DNA of 64,000 nt from Rhabditoides inermis. Its lineage: Eukaryota; Nematoda; Chromadorea; Rhabditida; Rhabditidae. Made by a program: the position numbers and the translations under genes. Below the pieces are notes generated by a model that did not search any database, had not been told where the DNA came from, and worked only from the letters and a program-made list of their open reading frames with translations. The stretch covers positions 464,501 to 528,500 of the forward strand of contig CAWZYM010000425.1 in assembly GCA_963966185.1 (NCBI GenBank). Direction: 5' to 3'. Positions 20,643 to 30,873 of the stretch are shown here, piece by piece; within the stretch, counting starts at the first letter, position 1, and every line of letters starts with the position of its first letter.

Positions 20643-23432
20643 TTATATACGGGTGGGGTCATCTACAGTAAAACGAGAGAAGTTATTTGTGAAAAAAGAC
20701 ATTAGTCGTACTCTGAAGTCCGTCTTTTTAAATTGGCATACTGTATTTGAATCTAAAAGATTCCAGTATTTCACTACTCGATGTGTGATAAAACTCTGGC
20801 TAAGGGTGGTCTTGGAGATACTCTGTAATTTCAAGCCATTCGAACGCAATGATGATGATCTTGAATTTGCAAGCATGAAGGGATTGGGAGCGTTTACGAA
20901 ACCATACAGATAGCTATGAACAAGGCGCAAATCTGACAAAGTTCTGCGAGTCCACAATGTGTCAAGCTCCAATTGTTTCAGTCGACAATGATATGACAGT
21001 TTCGGGGCAAGCATTCTAGTGAAGGATCTTTGCACAGCTTCTAATTCGTTAGTTTGAGTTACGTTAAGAGCAAGAAGCACCTCACTACCGTACTCGAGAA
21101 CTGGTCGTATTTTATATTTATAGAAGTTCAAAAACAACGACTCATTCCGTTGGAAGGCCATTCGTAATACACCGACTCGTGAAGATGTTTTCTGAATGAT
21201 TTTTCTGATATGCTCGCTTGGACTGAGATCGGATGTGAGATAAATACCAAGATCTTTGATTGAGTCAGTGCAGGCTATTACGGAGCCATCACACGTATAT
21301 ACAGACTTGATGGCACGTTTTCCAAAATGAATAACTCTGGATTTAGCAGCCGATAGTAAGAGTTGGCGCTCACCAAGCCATTGATGTACATTTACCAAGT
21401 CAGTTTCGAGTAATACCTTGAAATTGGGAATGTTTTGTGGAATTGACAGTTTCATGTCATCCGCGTACAAGAAGTATTTGCTATGTTTAATAACAGAGCC
21501 GATTCCATTTACATAGATCAAGAAAAGTAGAGGTCCAACAACACTACCTTGTGGTACACCACTAAGAACTGGAATCCAATCTGATAGTCCTGTGCCCACC
21601 CTTACCGACTGAGTGCGGTCAGATAGAAACAGATTTAACCACCGGAGAGTTTTTCCATCAATCTTGTATGACCTGCATACCTCATTTAATCTTCTATGAA
21701 CAACTGAATCAAACGCCTTTTTAATATCTAGATAAATCGTGTCTACCGGTATTTTTTTATCCAAATGTTCAACTAAATATCCTACATATTCGACCATTTG
21801 ACTTGTTGTGCCTCTACCATCAAGAAAACCATGCTGCTGTGGATTTATTATGTTGTATTTCCACAAATGACATCGAATGTTATAGCATAGCATTCTCTCA
21901 AACACCCGGCTTGCGCAACAGGTCAACGTAATAGGTCGATAGTTAGTACACTGTGTTTTATCACCACTTTTGAAGACCGGGACAACTATACCCTTACGCC
22001 ATATTGATGGAATAACACCCTCATGAAAACACTGTGAGAAAATTATCGATAGAGGTTCTGCGATGACAACAGCGAGGGCTTGTAAAATAATAGAGGGAAT
22101 CTCATCTGGACCACAGGATATTTTTCTTTTAGTTCTTTTCAGGTATTCGTAAACACAATGGGGACTGAAATCTACGTCTGCTATCGAGTGGGCACCAGGA
22201 TGGTCTTGTAAATGGAATGGCTCGTTATTATCTCTCGAGAAGACCGAGCCAAAGAACTCATTGAATAGAGTGGCTCTTTCTCGATCGTCTGAGACTACTC
22301 TACCACTACTATCAGTTAGATCCGGAATGGGGTCAACCGGTGCTAACTTCGATTTTACATATTGCCAGTAGCGCGCAGGAGAGGAACTGTTCAGGATGTG
22401 TGCTTCTCGTTCTTGTATGCATTGTTTGATACTTCGACGATACTCTTTCAGTAAGCACTTATAACGCTCTCGATCCTGTATGCTACTGGAAGTTTTCTGC
22501 CGATGGTGCAACCGTCTTACTCTATTTTGAAGTTTTTCTAGCCATTTTGGGAATTTTGGAGAGTGATCACGGTTGACTTGTATTTGAGGTATACGGTAGC
22601 GTATTGCGTCTTTTATAATGTCACAGAATCGGGAATAACGGGAATTTATATCAGAGTCTGACAACTCAGCTGACCAATTCACCAAAGAGAGATCTTGGAT
22701 AATAGCATTGTAGTCACCGTTACGATAGTCATAAGCAGCGTGGGCAGTATCACGCGCTCTTTTGCATATCAACGTCATTTCTCCTTCCACACAACAATGA
22801 TCAGAATACGCGATCCCCACACGCACATTATTGATCAAGGTTCGATCAGTGGAGAGAATTAAATCGAGTATGTTCATGCCACGAGTTGGCTCTGTCACTA
22901 GTTGATAGAGACCTAGGGAGTTACAATACGAGAGAAAACCTTGTGAGGATGCAGTACTTGCGCTTTGAGAATGCCACCGTATACCAGGGAAATTCAAATC
23001 ACCAACGATAAGAAGCGTGCAATCAACGTTTAGATCCTTCACAAACTGGGAGAAGAGCGGAGTAAATTGCGGATCTGATCCTGGAGGTCTATACAACCCA
23101 ATCAGAACAAACTCAGATACACCACATGAAATCCGGACAGCGACACAATCAAAAGAGCAACAGCTGTGAACTGCAAGCAGTGTGTTTTGAACGCGCGCAG
23201 AAATGCAAACGAGTACTCCTCCACCACCCTTATGAGTTCTTGCCACGGAATGGCACGTATATGATGGAAAGGTTGGGACATGGTCGGAGGGACTAAGCCA
23301 AGTTTCACAGATAACATTGATTGATATGGGAAAGTTAGACAAACGATGAGTTAACAAACTTAGATTTTTACGAATAGAACGAATATTACACGAAAAAAGA
23401 CTAACTAGATTGCTCTCAGTGCTCTTAGACAT
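20643..23432 (-). CDS. LINE ORF2: EEP endonuclease and reverse transcriptase (929 aa)
   Basis: The N-terminus is an exonuclease-endonuclease-phosphatase fold: SCNIRSIRKN near the start, ICETWL (catalytic Glu), GLYRPPGSD, IVGDLNFPGI and YSDHCCV (the SDH motif). The RT follows: NYRPITLT, DTIYLDIKKAFDSV, LSGVPQGSVVGPLLFLIY and YADD. No C-terminal nuclease or RNase H is seen, consistent with the CR1/Jockey group. The protein nicks the target and reverse-transcribes its own mRNA. Its ATG overlaps the ORF1 stop by 8 bases (ATGTCTAA), suggesting termination-reinitiation. The full-length open frame suggests a young copy. Confidence 0.9.
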   Translation of the reverse strand: MSKSTESNLVSLFSCNIRSIRKNLSLLTHRLSNFPISINVICETWLSPSDHVPTFPSYTCHSVARTHKGGGGVLVCISARVQNTLLAVHSCCSFDCVAVRISCGVSEFVLIGLYRPPGSDPQFTPLFSQFVKDLNVDCTLLIVGDLNFPGIRWHSQSASTASSQGFLSYCNSLGLYQLVTEPTRGMNILDLILSTDRTLINNVRVGIAYSDHCCVEGEMTLICKRARDTAHAAYDYRNGDYNAIIQDLSLVNWSAELSDSDINSRYSRFCDIIKDAIRYRIPQIQVNRDHSPKFPKWLEKLQNRVRRLHHRQKTSSSIQDRERYKCLLKEYRRSIKQCIQEREAHILNSSSPARYWQYVKSKLAPVDPIPDLTDSSGRVVSDDRERATLFNEFFGSVFSRDNNEPFHLQDHPGAHSIADVDFSPHCVYEYLKRTKRKISCGPDEIPSIILQALAVVIAEPLSIIFSQCFHEGVIPSIWRKGIVVPVFKSGDKTQCTNYRPITLTCCASRVFERMLCYNIRCHLWKYNIINPQQHGFLDGRGTTSQMVEYVGYLVEHLDKKIPVDTIYLDIKKAFDSVVHRRLNEVCRSYKIDGKTLRWLNLFLSDRTQSVRVGTGLSDWIPVLSGVPQGSVVGPLLFLIYVNGIGSVIKHSKYFLYADDMKLSIPQNIPNFKVLLETDLVNVHQWLGERQLLLSAAKSRVIHFGKRAIKSVYTCDGSVIACTDSIKDLGIYLTSDLSPSEHIRKIIQKTSSRVGVLRMAFQRNESLFLNFYKYKIRPVLEYGSEVLLALNVTQTNELEAVQRSFTRMLAPKLSYHCRLKQLELDTLWTRRTLSDLRLVHSYLYGFVNAPNPFMLANSRSSSLRSNGLKLQSISKTTLSQSFITHRVVKYWNLLDSNTVCQFKKTDFRVRLMSFFTNNFSRFTVDDPTRI

Positions 23433-24288
23433 TTACGGTAGATCCCTCGTTCTCATCCTCCCCACCCTTTCCGGCGTCAGCAGAGTCGACGCCCGCATCA
23501 GAGATCGCCTGTCCACTTGTCGCACTCCCCGACGGGCCCTTCCAGTAGAAGAGGTGCTCGATGGACATGTTACGGACACAGTACCTAGGCGAGTGGATCT
23601 GGTCATTAACGGACAACACATATCTACGCAGTTGCTTATCTCTCTCCCTCTCGAGGTAGGTCTGGTCGTCGCGAGCGAAGTGTCCAGCCTTCCGTCCGAG
23701 CATCGCCTTCACTTCCGGCTTGTGGTCCACGTCACGCAGCACGATCTTGATCGGTCTGTATCCGTTCCTGGTCCGGTCCCTTTTGTGCGGAAAACGGAAG
23801 CTCTCCTTTATGTTGGCTGCAGGGATGCCGTTCTCCTCCAGGATGTTCTTCAGTTCCGCGGTCAGTGTCTCGCTCGTCTCGTCGTCCTTCTCCGGTCGTC
23901 CAATCAGCACAATCCTTTCGTCCTTTCCGTCTCTCTTCCGCTCCTCCTTCATCTTTCCACTCGCCACGTACTGCTCAAATTCGGGATGTCGCGGAGCACG
24001 AGCGATCACATGTTTGATGTCGTACACATCGAATGCAACCTTCGTCTTCTCCTTCTCCATCTTCTGCTTCTCCTCCACTACTTTCTTACTATTCCGACAG
24101 TCCGTGATCAGCTCCTCCAGGTTCTTCTCAATAATCTTTGTCTGAACATCGATAGTTGCCGACTGCGATGCCAGCGTCTCCGACAGCTTCTTGATCGTAT
24201 CCGCCTGCTGCCCCACCAGCTTCTTCGCAGCACTCAAGTCCGCCAGAACAGCATAGTACCTCGTCTTGTAGTCTTCTTCGTCGACCAT
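23425..24288 (-). CDS. LINE ORF1: coiled-coil RNA-binding protein (287 aa)
   Basis: Residues about 10-110 are rich in heptad-spaced Leu/Ile with Lys/Glu (LSAAKKLVGQQADTIKKLSE...), typical of a trimerising coiled coil. The middle contains RIVLIGRPEKDD and FRFPHKRDRTRNGYRPIKI, which resembles the RRM-like/C-terminal RNA-binding block of ORF1 proteins. The C-terminus is acidic. The ORF1 product normally coats the LINE RNA and accompanies ORF2p. Assignment rests on position, the overlap with ORF2 and composition rather than on a diagnostic motif. Confidence 0.75.
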   Translation of the reverse strand: MVDEEDYKTRYYAVLADLSAAKKLVGQQADTIKKLSETLASQSATIDVQTKIIEKNLEELITDCRNSKKVVEEKQKMEKEKTKVAFDVYDIKHVIARAPRHPEFEQYVASGKMKEERKRDGKDERIVLIGRPEKDDETSETLTAELKNILEENGIPAANIKESFRFPHKRDRTRNGYRPIKIVLRDVDHKPEVKAMLGRKAGHFARDDQTYLERERDKQLRRYVLSVNDQIHSPRYCVRNMSIEHLFYWKGPSGSATSGQAISDAGVDSADAGKGGEDENEGSTVNV

Positions 24289-24409
24289 TTAAAACAACAG
24301 CCAACCGCACGCAGACAACAATGAAAGGGGAATAACTTCTATATGAACTCTGTCAGTTTTGGACTTGGAGAGTTGATATTTGGTACAAGCAACAAGTACA
24401 CGAGTTCAA

Positions 24410-25740
24410 AATTTTTGGTAAACAACAACAGTAAACAAGTAAACAAAAACGTAAACAATTGCAAATCTCATTTCAAAGGTATCTAACGTGTACTAGACCA
24501 AGTACTGAGTTCATAACTATTGTTTATAAGTGAAGTAAACAAAAAGTAAACAAAGCTCAAACGTTCCATTTTCAAGTAGAATCCTGTTAGAAATCTTTTT
24601 TTACTTACTATCGCAGAAAGGCGAGCGCGCCGAAGGCGCGCGAGCCTTAGCGCGCAATGCGGCGGCGAAGCCGCCGCCACTAGCGGGCCGGAGGCGAGCG
24701 AAGCGAGCCTCCGGCCCGCTAGTCGCCCCGGCTGGGTCTATATAAAATTTGCTATGGTACGTGTCTGTCGTTCCGGGCACATATCTCAAGTCCCAAAGTA
24801 CCAATCCTTGTCAACTCGGCACGATTTCATCGGTCCCTCGACCGCACGCAATCGTTCCATTTTCATTCACCTAGCTCACCTGCACAGGTAGATACACCTG
24901 TCGTAAGAAATTTGAATTTTCCAAAGGGGGGACCACATGGATTTTGAAATTTTCGAAATTTTTGTTTCTTATTCCCACGTCCCTTTCACCAATGACACCT
25001 TTGGTCCTCACTACCTGCCAGGTACCGTCACACCTGTCACCTGTCATCTGTCACCTGAGATATATTAGCATAAACTTCAAATTTCACTTTACGACACTGT
25101 AACTTTCGTCTAGATGAGAGTTGACACCTGCATTTTCTTCATTAATTATCACTACCGTAATACCTTTATTCATGATTTATTTCAGATTTTTATTAAGTGT
25201 TTGAATTTTTATTAATTTTCCAATTTTCGACTTTTTTAATACTCAGAAATGTTATAAAATTTATAACTTTGTCATTTTTTGAGGTAGAAGGTTCATACTT
25301 GGTACAGGTAACAAGTAAACAATTACAATTTTTTAGATAAACAACTTAGGTAAACAAGTAAACAAAAAAGTAAACAACTCCAAATCTCCTGATTTTGATA
25401 TCTAATCGATACTATACCTTCAGGAGAGTTAAGGTATAGTGTTTACAAGTCAGGTAAACAAGTAAACAAATCTGTAAACAACTCCAAAAGTGGAGATTTT
25501 GATGTCTGAGGTGTACTAGACCCATAGTAGAGTTCATATCTTGTGTTAACATGATAAGTAAACAAGTAAACAAAAACGTAAACAACTACAAAACTTATGA
25601 CTTTGATGTCTAAACTGTACTAGACTCCAGTGAGAGTTCAACAGTAATGTTTACAGGTCAGGTAAACAAGTAAACAAAAATGTAAACAACTATAAAACTT
25701 TCGAAGTCTGATGTGTGCACTAGAGCCATAGTAGAGTTCA
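24410..25740. repeat. Tandem repeats rich in GTAAACAA
   Basis: Five or so diverged units of about 100-120 bases carry the signature GTAAACAAGTAAACAAAAA, then CAACT...CAAA, then GATGTCTAA/GTACTAGAC, then AGTAGAGTTCA. The first lies at about 24,415-24,560; the others run from about 25,310 to 25,740. GTAAACA is the forkhead/FOXO core (DAF-16 element in nematodes), present here perhaps 15-20 times. The repeat ends directly against a GC-rich stem-loop cluster on the right. There is no coding potential. Confidence 0.65.
24619..24724. repeat. GC-rich triple stem-loop cluster, copy 1
   Basis: Three adjoining hairpins: AGGCGAGCGCGCC/GGCGCGCGAGCCT at 24,619-24,648, GCGGCGGC/GCCGCCGC at 24,660-24,678, and a perfect 17-bp stem ACTAGCGGGCCGGAGGC/GCCTCCGGCCCGCTAGT at 24,679-24,723. 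Sequence after CTAGTC differs between copies, so CTAGT(C) marks a boundary. A hairpin next to CTAG recalls Helitron 3' ends, but no Helitron gene is present. Confidence 0.75.
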
Positions 25741-25770
25741 CATTTGATGTTTTGATGATTTAACGCGGAG

Positions 25771-25875
25771 AGGCGAGCGCGCCGAAGGCGCGCGAGCCTC
25801 GGAGCGCAGTGCGGCGGCGAAGCCGCCGCCACTAGCGGGCCGGAGGCGAGCGAAGCGAGCCTCCGGCCCGCTAGT
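25771..25875. repeat. GC-rich triple stem-loop cluster, copy 2
   Basis: Near-identical to 24,619-24,724 (about 5 differences), with the same three hairpins and the same CTAGTC boundary. Decayed single-hairpin relatives occur at 5,231-5,270 and 203-240. Confidence 0.75.
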
Positions 25876-25879
25876 CGTT

Positions 25880-26895
25880 GACGGGTAATTCAAATTTTTG
25901 TCTGCATACTTGGCAGTGGCAGATTCGAAAGAAACACACAATCGTCGTTCTCTCGCAAAGATTGCAAATGTGTTAGGTTATTATGATTTGTAAAACACTT
26001 CGAGTCAAAAATAAGTCGCCACTGTTCTTTTAAGCATAAATTAAACATAAAGAACAACTTTACAAGATTTATTCAGTCGTTCAATTAATTTTGTTTGATC
26101 TACCAACCAGATATCCTTTACGTCTCAAACACTGATTCACCCACTCTGTCTGTCTGCTCTCTCACCCTCTGTGTCTAGCCGTTTCGAATCAGTTGAGAGT
26201 TCATAATCCAATATATATTTATCACGGCCCGGCCGTAGTGTCACTCATTTGTTCACTGACCGGTGAACCCAGACGCACGCATCAGTTTCGCGTCGCAGTT
26301 AGTTCATGCAGTTTAGCAAAACATGTGGCAGCAAAAGGAATCGAACCTGCGATGAACAGATCACTGGCCGCGCTAGCCAGCCACAAGGATATTAGACCAC
26401 ATACGCAATCTCTCATCAGAAATCAACAATGATGATGAGCTTGAAGATACAGTGGCCTGTTTTTAACCATTTTGATGTTTTTTTTTTCTCACAAAAACAC
26501 AAACAAACTAAAATTATCTGTTAAAAAGTACTTGCGTAAAGATATTAAGTTTGTCTTGACCCAATTCAACAAAAGCGCATGCATAAAACGTTTACAAATA
26601 CTAAAACAAACCTTTTCGCAACGGGGACATCTAATGAATGAAGGAGTGGGACATGTGTGGCATTTTGTTTTGACGGTTCCTTTGGAACAGTAATCCGCTG
26701 GAGTGATCGTGATTGGTCTTGATGAAGGAGTACACGTTTGTCAAACATGATAGGAGAGTAGACTGTGAGGTCGACGGGCGCGAAGGTAAGTGTTAGGAGA
26801 GCAACAACCACCCCTGCCGACGGAGACATCGCTGGCATTGCGAGTGGAAAGAAGGACGACAACACTCTCTACCTCACTGTTCGCTCATTACGTGT
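25880..26895. other. Intergenic with a tRNA-like repeat
   Basis: No gene recognised. A tRNA-like module on the minus strand (about 26,325-26,402) has B-box GGTTCGATTCC. The sequence GATACAGTGGCCTGTTTTTAAC near 26,446 matches the left end of the TIR element at 41,129 and may be a partial relative of it. Confidence 0.45.
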
Positions 26896-26899
26896 ACCA

Positions 26900-27262
26900 A
26901 TGAGCGCGAGCCAGCTTTCCAGATATCCAATTTCAAATTTGCATAATTATCGAGAGATGACAGGGCGACATACGCCGCCAAGGAGATCCGGCAAAAAGTT
27001 TTGCCGCATAGCGGCATTGCATCGATACCGCACCTGTCATTTTGACTGTCATTTTCAACTTTCCAACTCACTACCCATTCGGCTACGCTGCTGTTGTCGA
27101 CAGGTCATTTTCATGGGTAGTCTCTTCGGTGGCTGTCCAAACTGGTTTCAAACAACCATTTAGGAAAAGTATATGCTCATATTCGGAATCAGCATGAAAA
27201 ACTGTGTATATGACCATGTTTTCATAAGAATCCGCCAAGACGAGTGCGCAAGCTGCCCGTGT
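26900..27262 (+). repeat. R1 repeat, copy A
   Basis: Runs from AGCCAGCTTTCCAGATA to GTGCGCAAGCTGCCCGTGT and matches 47,895-48,236 in the same orientation at high identity. It includes two small internal palindromes (GGCAAAAAGTTTTGCC and GCATAGCGGCATTGC). On the minus strand a tRNA-like A-box GGCCGAATGG is recognisable in some copies, so a tRNA-derived origin is possible. Confidence 0.7.
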
Positions 27263-27477
27263 AAACTCACAAAACAAACTTACCAATCAATGGATTTTTT
27301 CAGACCAATCAATCATTTTTATGAACCAGTAGTGCAAATTTTACGAGACTCCCCTAAAGGACCATAGTGTGGTCAGTTAGGACCTATACCCATACAAAAG
27401 ACCCATATTACTCGCCACCGTTGTTGTCGTTTCTCTTCGGCCCTTCCCTTCTATTCCTCTATCCCATACAGCTCATG

Positions 27478-27770
27478 TCCACTAACCCTGAGCGCGTCGA
27501 ACACGAGTCGATGGGATGCGGGGCAGGCGTCGACGAGTCGATCCACGCTGACAGTGTCGGCCAGAAACGCCTTGTCCAGACACGAGAAGCGAAGGTGTTT
27601 GAGAAGACTGCAACACGTGCGAAACGTCAAGAAATCACCAAAAACCTAAAAGACAATTCCGAACGAAAATTGCGTGTTTACGAAAATTTGTGTAGCGGGC
27701 AACAATCAACAAAAAAGAGTGATCTCGAATTAGAAGAGCTAATAAAATACTACTCTTCACCTCGGCAGGT
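27478..27770 (+). CDS. Unidentified open frame, possibly element-derived
   Basis: From the ATG at 27,478 the frame reads MSTNPERVEHES... and continues through a Lys/Arg/Glu-rich stretch (KVFEKTATRAKRQEITKNL) to about KYYSSPRQ, then overlaps antisense the last BTB-BACK exon. The amino-acid composition is protein-like, but there is no recognised domain, no clear splice structure, and repeats lie next to it. It could be a fragment of a transposon protein or a chance frame. Confidence 0.25.
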
Positions 27771-29270
27771 GCTGTTTCCTGCTCTCCTCATCCACTCGAA
27801 CCCACGACATGACAGCTTCGAACACGACCGATTCATCGCAGAACAGACCCTCATCTGAAAGAATATCGAATAATCATAACATACTAAAAAAAATTAACTC
27901 CTTATAAAGAAACAATCGAGTGTTATCACAATGATTGTGCCACCTACTCACCTGCTATGATAGCGGCCAGTTCCTCATATGTGAGACCGCGCACGTCATC
28001 CGTGTCCACCATGAACCTTAGAATTCATCAATCAATCAATCAGTCAATCAGTCAATGAACCAATCAGTCAATGAACCACATCAAACAATGCAGCTTTGTT
28101 TTACACTCCATATATCGATTGTTCAGATCTTTTTCCAAAACATTGGAACAGCTTTTAGGCAGTCGTCGCAGTAGTGAACTCAGTCTTTATTTTCGCACTG
28201 TCAGCAGTCGTCTCGCAATTGTTCAGATCTTTTTTTCCAAAAAGCAATTCCCAAAAAAGTTGACATACTCGAAATACTTTCGAATGAGCTTCATTGCAGC
28301 TTCGCGTATCTCGCCGTACGCGAGTCGATTGGCCAACTTCCACATCGAGACGCTGTTCGCCCGACACACCGAGTCCATCAACAGCCTGAAAAAAGGTTAA
28401 CAGATTCAGGAGCTTTATATTGTATTCAGATTTTATCAGATTGTTATTTGTTACGCTGCATCACTGTATGCCATAAAAGCAACACCTCCGAATATACTTT
28501 TCTCTCGCGGTACATTTGGCTGAACATCACTGCTCATCATTTACATGAACTACATTATGATGACGTGGTGATTCGTGGTAACTCTACAAGTTACGGACAC
28601 AAGATATACTTACTGGTTGGATGAAAAGCATACTAGCCAAACGATACTCACTTTCCGCACTTGCTCTTGAGGCAGTCCAACTGGAGGTACGCAGCCTCTT
28701 GCAGCAGATGCATCGCCGAGTCCGAGTCTGCAACCAGTCGTTATTCAAATATGGACAATCTATATGGTGTCCGCTGCCGATTCGATTGTCTGCAAGGAGT
28801 TTCCATACCTAGCTCGATGCGACCGCTGTACATGTAGTCGACGAGCTTCTGGAGAATGGGAAAATCGACGTCCTGAAAATCTCTCTCACTCTCTCCTCCC
28901 CTCTCTCTCTCCCTCTCTCTCATCCTCTCTCTTCCATCCTCTCTCATCCTTTCTCCCCCCCCCCTCTCTCTCTCTCTCTATTTCTCATTCTCTCTCTCAT
29001 TCTCTCTCTCTCACCATCTTGATGATACCGTCCCGCGTCTCGCTCATCTCCGCATTGAATACGTTCTCAAAGTGCGGGGAGGCGGCACACAACACGAGCT
29101 TGTGAACGGGGATCTAAAACTAGAAACATTATGACGATGAGAGAGAAGGGGAGAGAGAGAGAGAAGGAGAGAGAGAGGGGGAGAGAGAGAGAGAGAAAAG
29201 AGAGAAGAGACTGAACAGAGAAAGAAAGATGATAGAGTGAAGAAAAGGAGAGAGAGTGAGACAAAGAGAC

Positions 29271-29308
<38 letters not shown>

Positions 29309-30084
29309 CGATGCCCCACCAGTCCGGCCTCCCTGTACTCGTCCCCGCTGCTCCATGCCTGTTCCACCAGCTCCTTCACCCTCTCGTCTGTCAGTTCCTC
29401 AGTGCATTCACGAGACACCAGGATCACATCGCACATCTTCCCGCATCTCAAAAAGAAACAATCAGAATTATCATCAAAATATATAATATCGCAGTTATCA
29501 CTATCTTATTGATTATCTTATTGACATCTTAATAATTTGATCTCTATCCTATTGATTACTGCGATCTTGACAGGAAAGAACCACCGACAGATACTCTACG
29601 CAGTTTAATTGCTTTCTTAGTGTTTCATCTCCGTTGTTGTACTCTTGATATCGGCAGTAAATCGATTCAATATCTTATTCACATAATCGCTGCAACGCAA
29701 ATCTTCTAGGCACATCTGCCATTTCTGTTCTCTCACAGGCGTTTTGCTGGGAACGATACGGATACCACATTACACTGACGATGAGTCTCACGCTGTGGTA
29801 TCAGAGTATCAGAGAGGCGCCCTTTGTCTGGCTTACGCTTGCCGAACTATTGAAACCAACTAACCAACATGTGAAATATAGGAATTGAGCATGAAACAAA
29901 TACATAGTTAGAAAGTGGGGTAGAAAGATGCGCATGTTTGTGTTAACATTTGTAAAAGCGTTTGGTACATGGGTCAAAACAGACTGAACCTTTTGTTACT
30001 ACGATCACAATGAATGTTGTTATCCACTCACCTTCTCATCAGGTCGAGGCGAGGAAAGAAGTTATCAGCGAATGAATGTGACAT
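27761..30084 (-). CDS. BTB-BACK (kelch-like) protein, 8 exons found, 3' end missing
   Basis: This gives the first part of a BTB-BACK protein, the substrate-adaptor class for Cullin-3 ubiquitin ligases. Exons on the minus strand: 30,084-30,032 (MSHSFADNFFPRLDLMRR), 29,446-29,320 (CGKMCDVILVSRECTEE), 29,113-29,015 (IPVHKLVLCAASPHFENVF, the BTB core), 28,872-28,809 (QKLVDYMYSGRIEL), 28,727-28,652 (LLQEAAYLQLDCLKSKCGK), 28,385-28,269, 28,016-27,952 and 27,854-27,761 (CDESVVFEAVMSWVRVDEE, BACK). All joined phases agree. Kelch repeats, expected next, were not found in the adjoining repeat-rich 20-27.7 kb. The gene may be interrupted, or use distant exons. Confidence 0.8.
28885..29310. repeat. CT/GA microsatellites in BTB-BACK introns
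   Basis: Compound CT tracts at about 28,885-29,010 and GA tracts at about 29,140-29,310 fill the introns on either side of the exon at 29,113-29,015. Open frames here are Ser/Leu or Arg/Glu artefacts. Confidence 0.9.
29455..30030 (-). other. Intron 1 of the BTB-BACK gene, nothing recognised
   Basis: The stretch between the first two exons contains no repeat or RNA gene that I can name. Confidence 0.5.
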
Positions 30085-30221
30085 CTTTTTTGAGGAGACA
30101 GTGAGCAGTTGAAAACGAGAGCCACTGTGTGTGGTTGTGAGAGCGGCGTCTCACCACCGGTACTCTGAGGTCAGAGGTCAGAGCAGATTGCGATCGGAAA
30201 GAGAGCTGATATACAATCAGT

Positions 30222-30750
30222 ACACAAGAAAACTACACATATCGACGAGAAAAACTGTCCACGATGCGATTTCATGTGTGAGTATTTTTTTCTAGAAGAA
30301 TCAAACTTATTATGGTTTACTACACTATAGTTTATCACAATGAATCATATTAATTATACGACATACATAAAAAAAGAAGATATTGCATCATTTGGCGGGT
30401 CACACGTGTGGCGAAAAGTGAAAAAAAACACACAACAGGGGCCATGGAAGAGTCCATACACCGGGGAAAGGGGCGTAGTGTTACGTAGTGCGTAGTGTTA
30501 CGCAGTGTGGATAGGTTGTGAGATATACGCAAAACGAGAGCAGCAACACAAAACCCCGTGAGTGTGTGTGCAGTGTGTGTGTGGAAGAATTGAGGCAGAG
30601 CACCGGGGTGGAATCGTAGTGTTGCGTGGTGCACGCGGTGTGGTGTATGATTGGGTGTGCACTACGCGACACTCAGTACTTGGCGAATGGAAGAACGTAG
30701 TGGCTCAGATCATGCACGTAGTTGATGAACGACGGGACGGACAGTTTGTT
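30222..30750 (-). pseudogene. Duplicated terminal exon and 3' flank of the quahog-like gene
   Basis: Homologous to about 35,270-35,810. On the minus strand it contains PSFINYVHDLSHYVLPFAKY followed by a stop, the same last residues as the complete gene, plus several hundred bases of matching 3' flank (GCGTAGTGTTACG-type repeats, GGCGGGTCACACGTGTGGC). No other Hint exons accompany it. With the true terminal exon at 35,732-35,820 it brackets the lectin-like gene. Confidence 0.8.
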
Positions 30751-30832
30751 TACGTGTTTGTTGTTTGTTGTTGTTTGTTCTGTTTTTGCTTTACATACGC
30801 GTAGGCTAAGTGGAATGGAGGAACTGGGGCGG

Positions 30833-30840
30833 GATAAAAG
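30833..30840 (+). promoter_or_regulatory. TATA-like box of the lectin-like gene
   Basis: GATAAAAG lies 34 bases before the start codon at 30,874, in a GC-rich context. The spacing implies a very short 5' UTR. Confidence 0.45.
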
Positions 30841-30873
30841 CGAGCGGCGGCCGTCCTTCCACATCAGTCGAAC

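Larger units (their letters stand above)
20390..24300 (-). mobile_element. Two-ORF LINE retrotransposon (CR1/Jockey group)
   Basis: Reading leftwards: ORF1 (24,288-23,425), ORF2 (23,432-20,643), a 3' UTR of about 250 bases, and an AATAAA followed by an ACATTATTATAAT-type short repeat near 20,390-20,415 that probably marks the 3' tail. The endonuclease is of the apurinic (EEP) type. Both frames are intact. I did not find clear target-site duplications. Confidence 0.8.

Noticed and set aside
24619..25875. Helitron with the GC hairpin as its 3' end
   Set aside because: The CTAG-adjacent hairpin is suggestive, but there is no Rep/helicase frame, no TC 5' end identified and no A-T insertion site shown.
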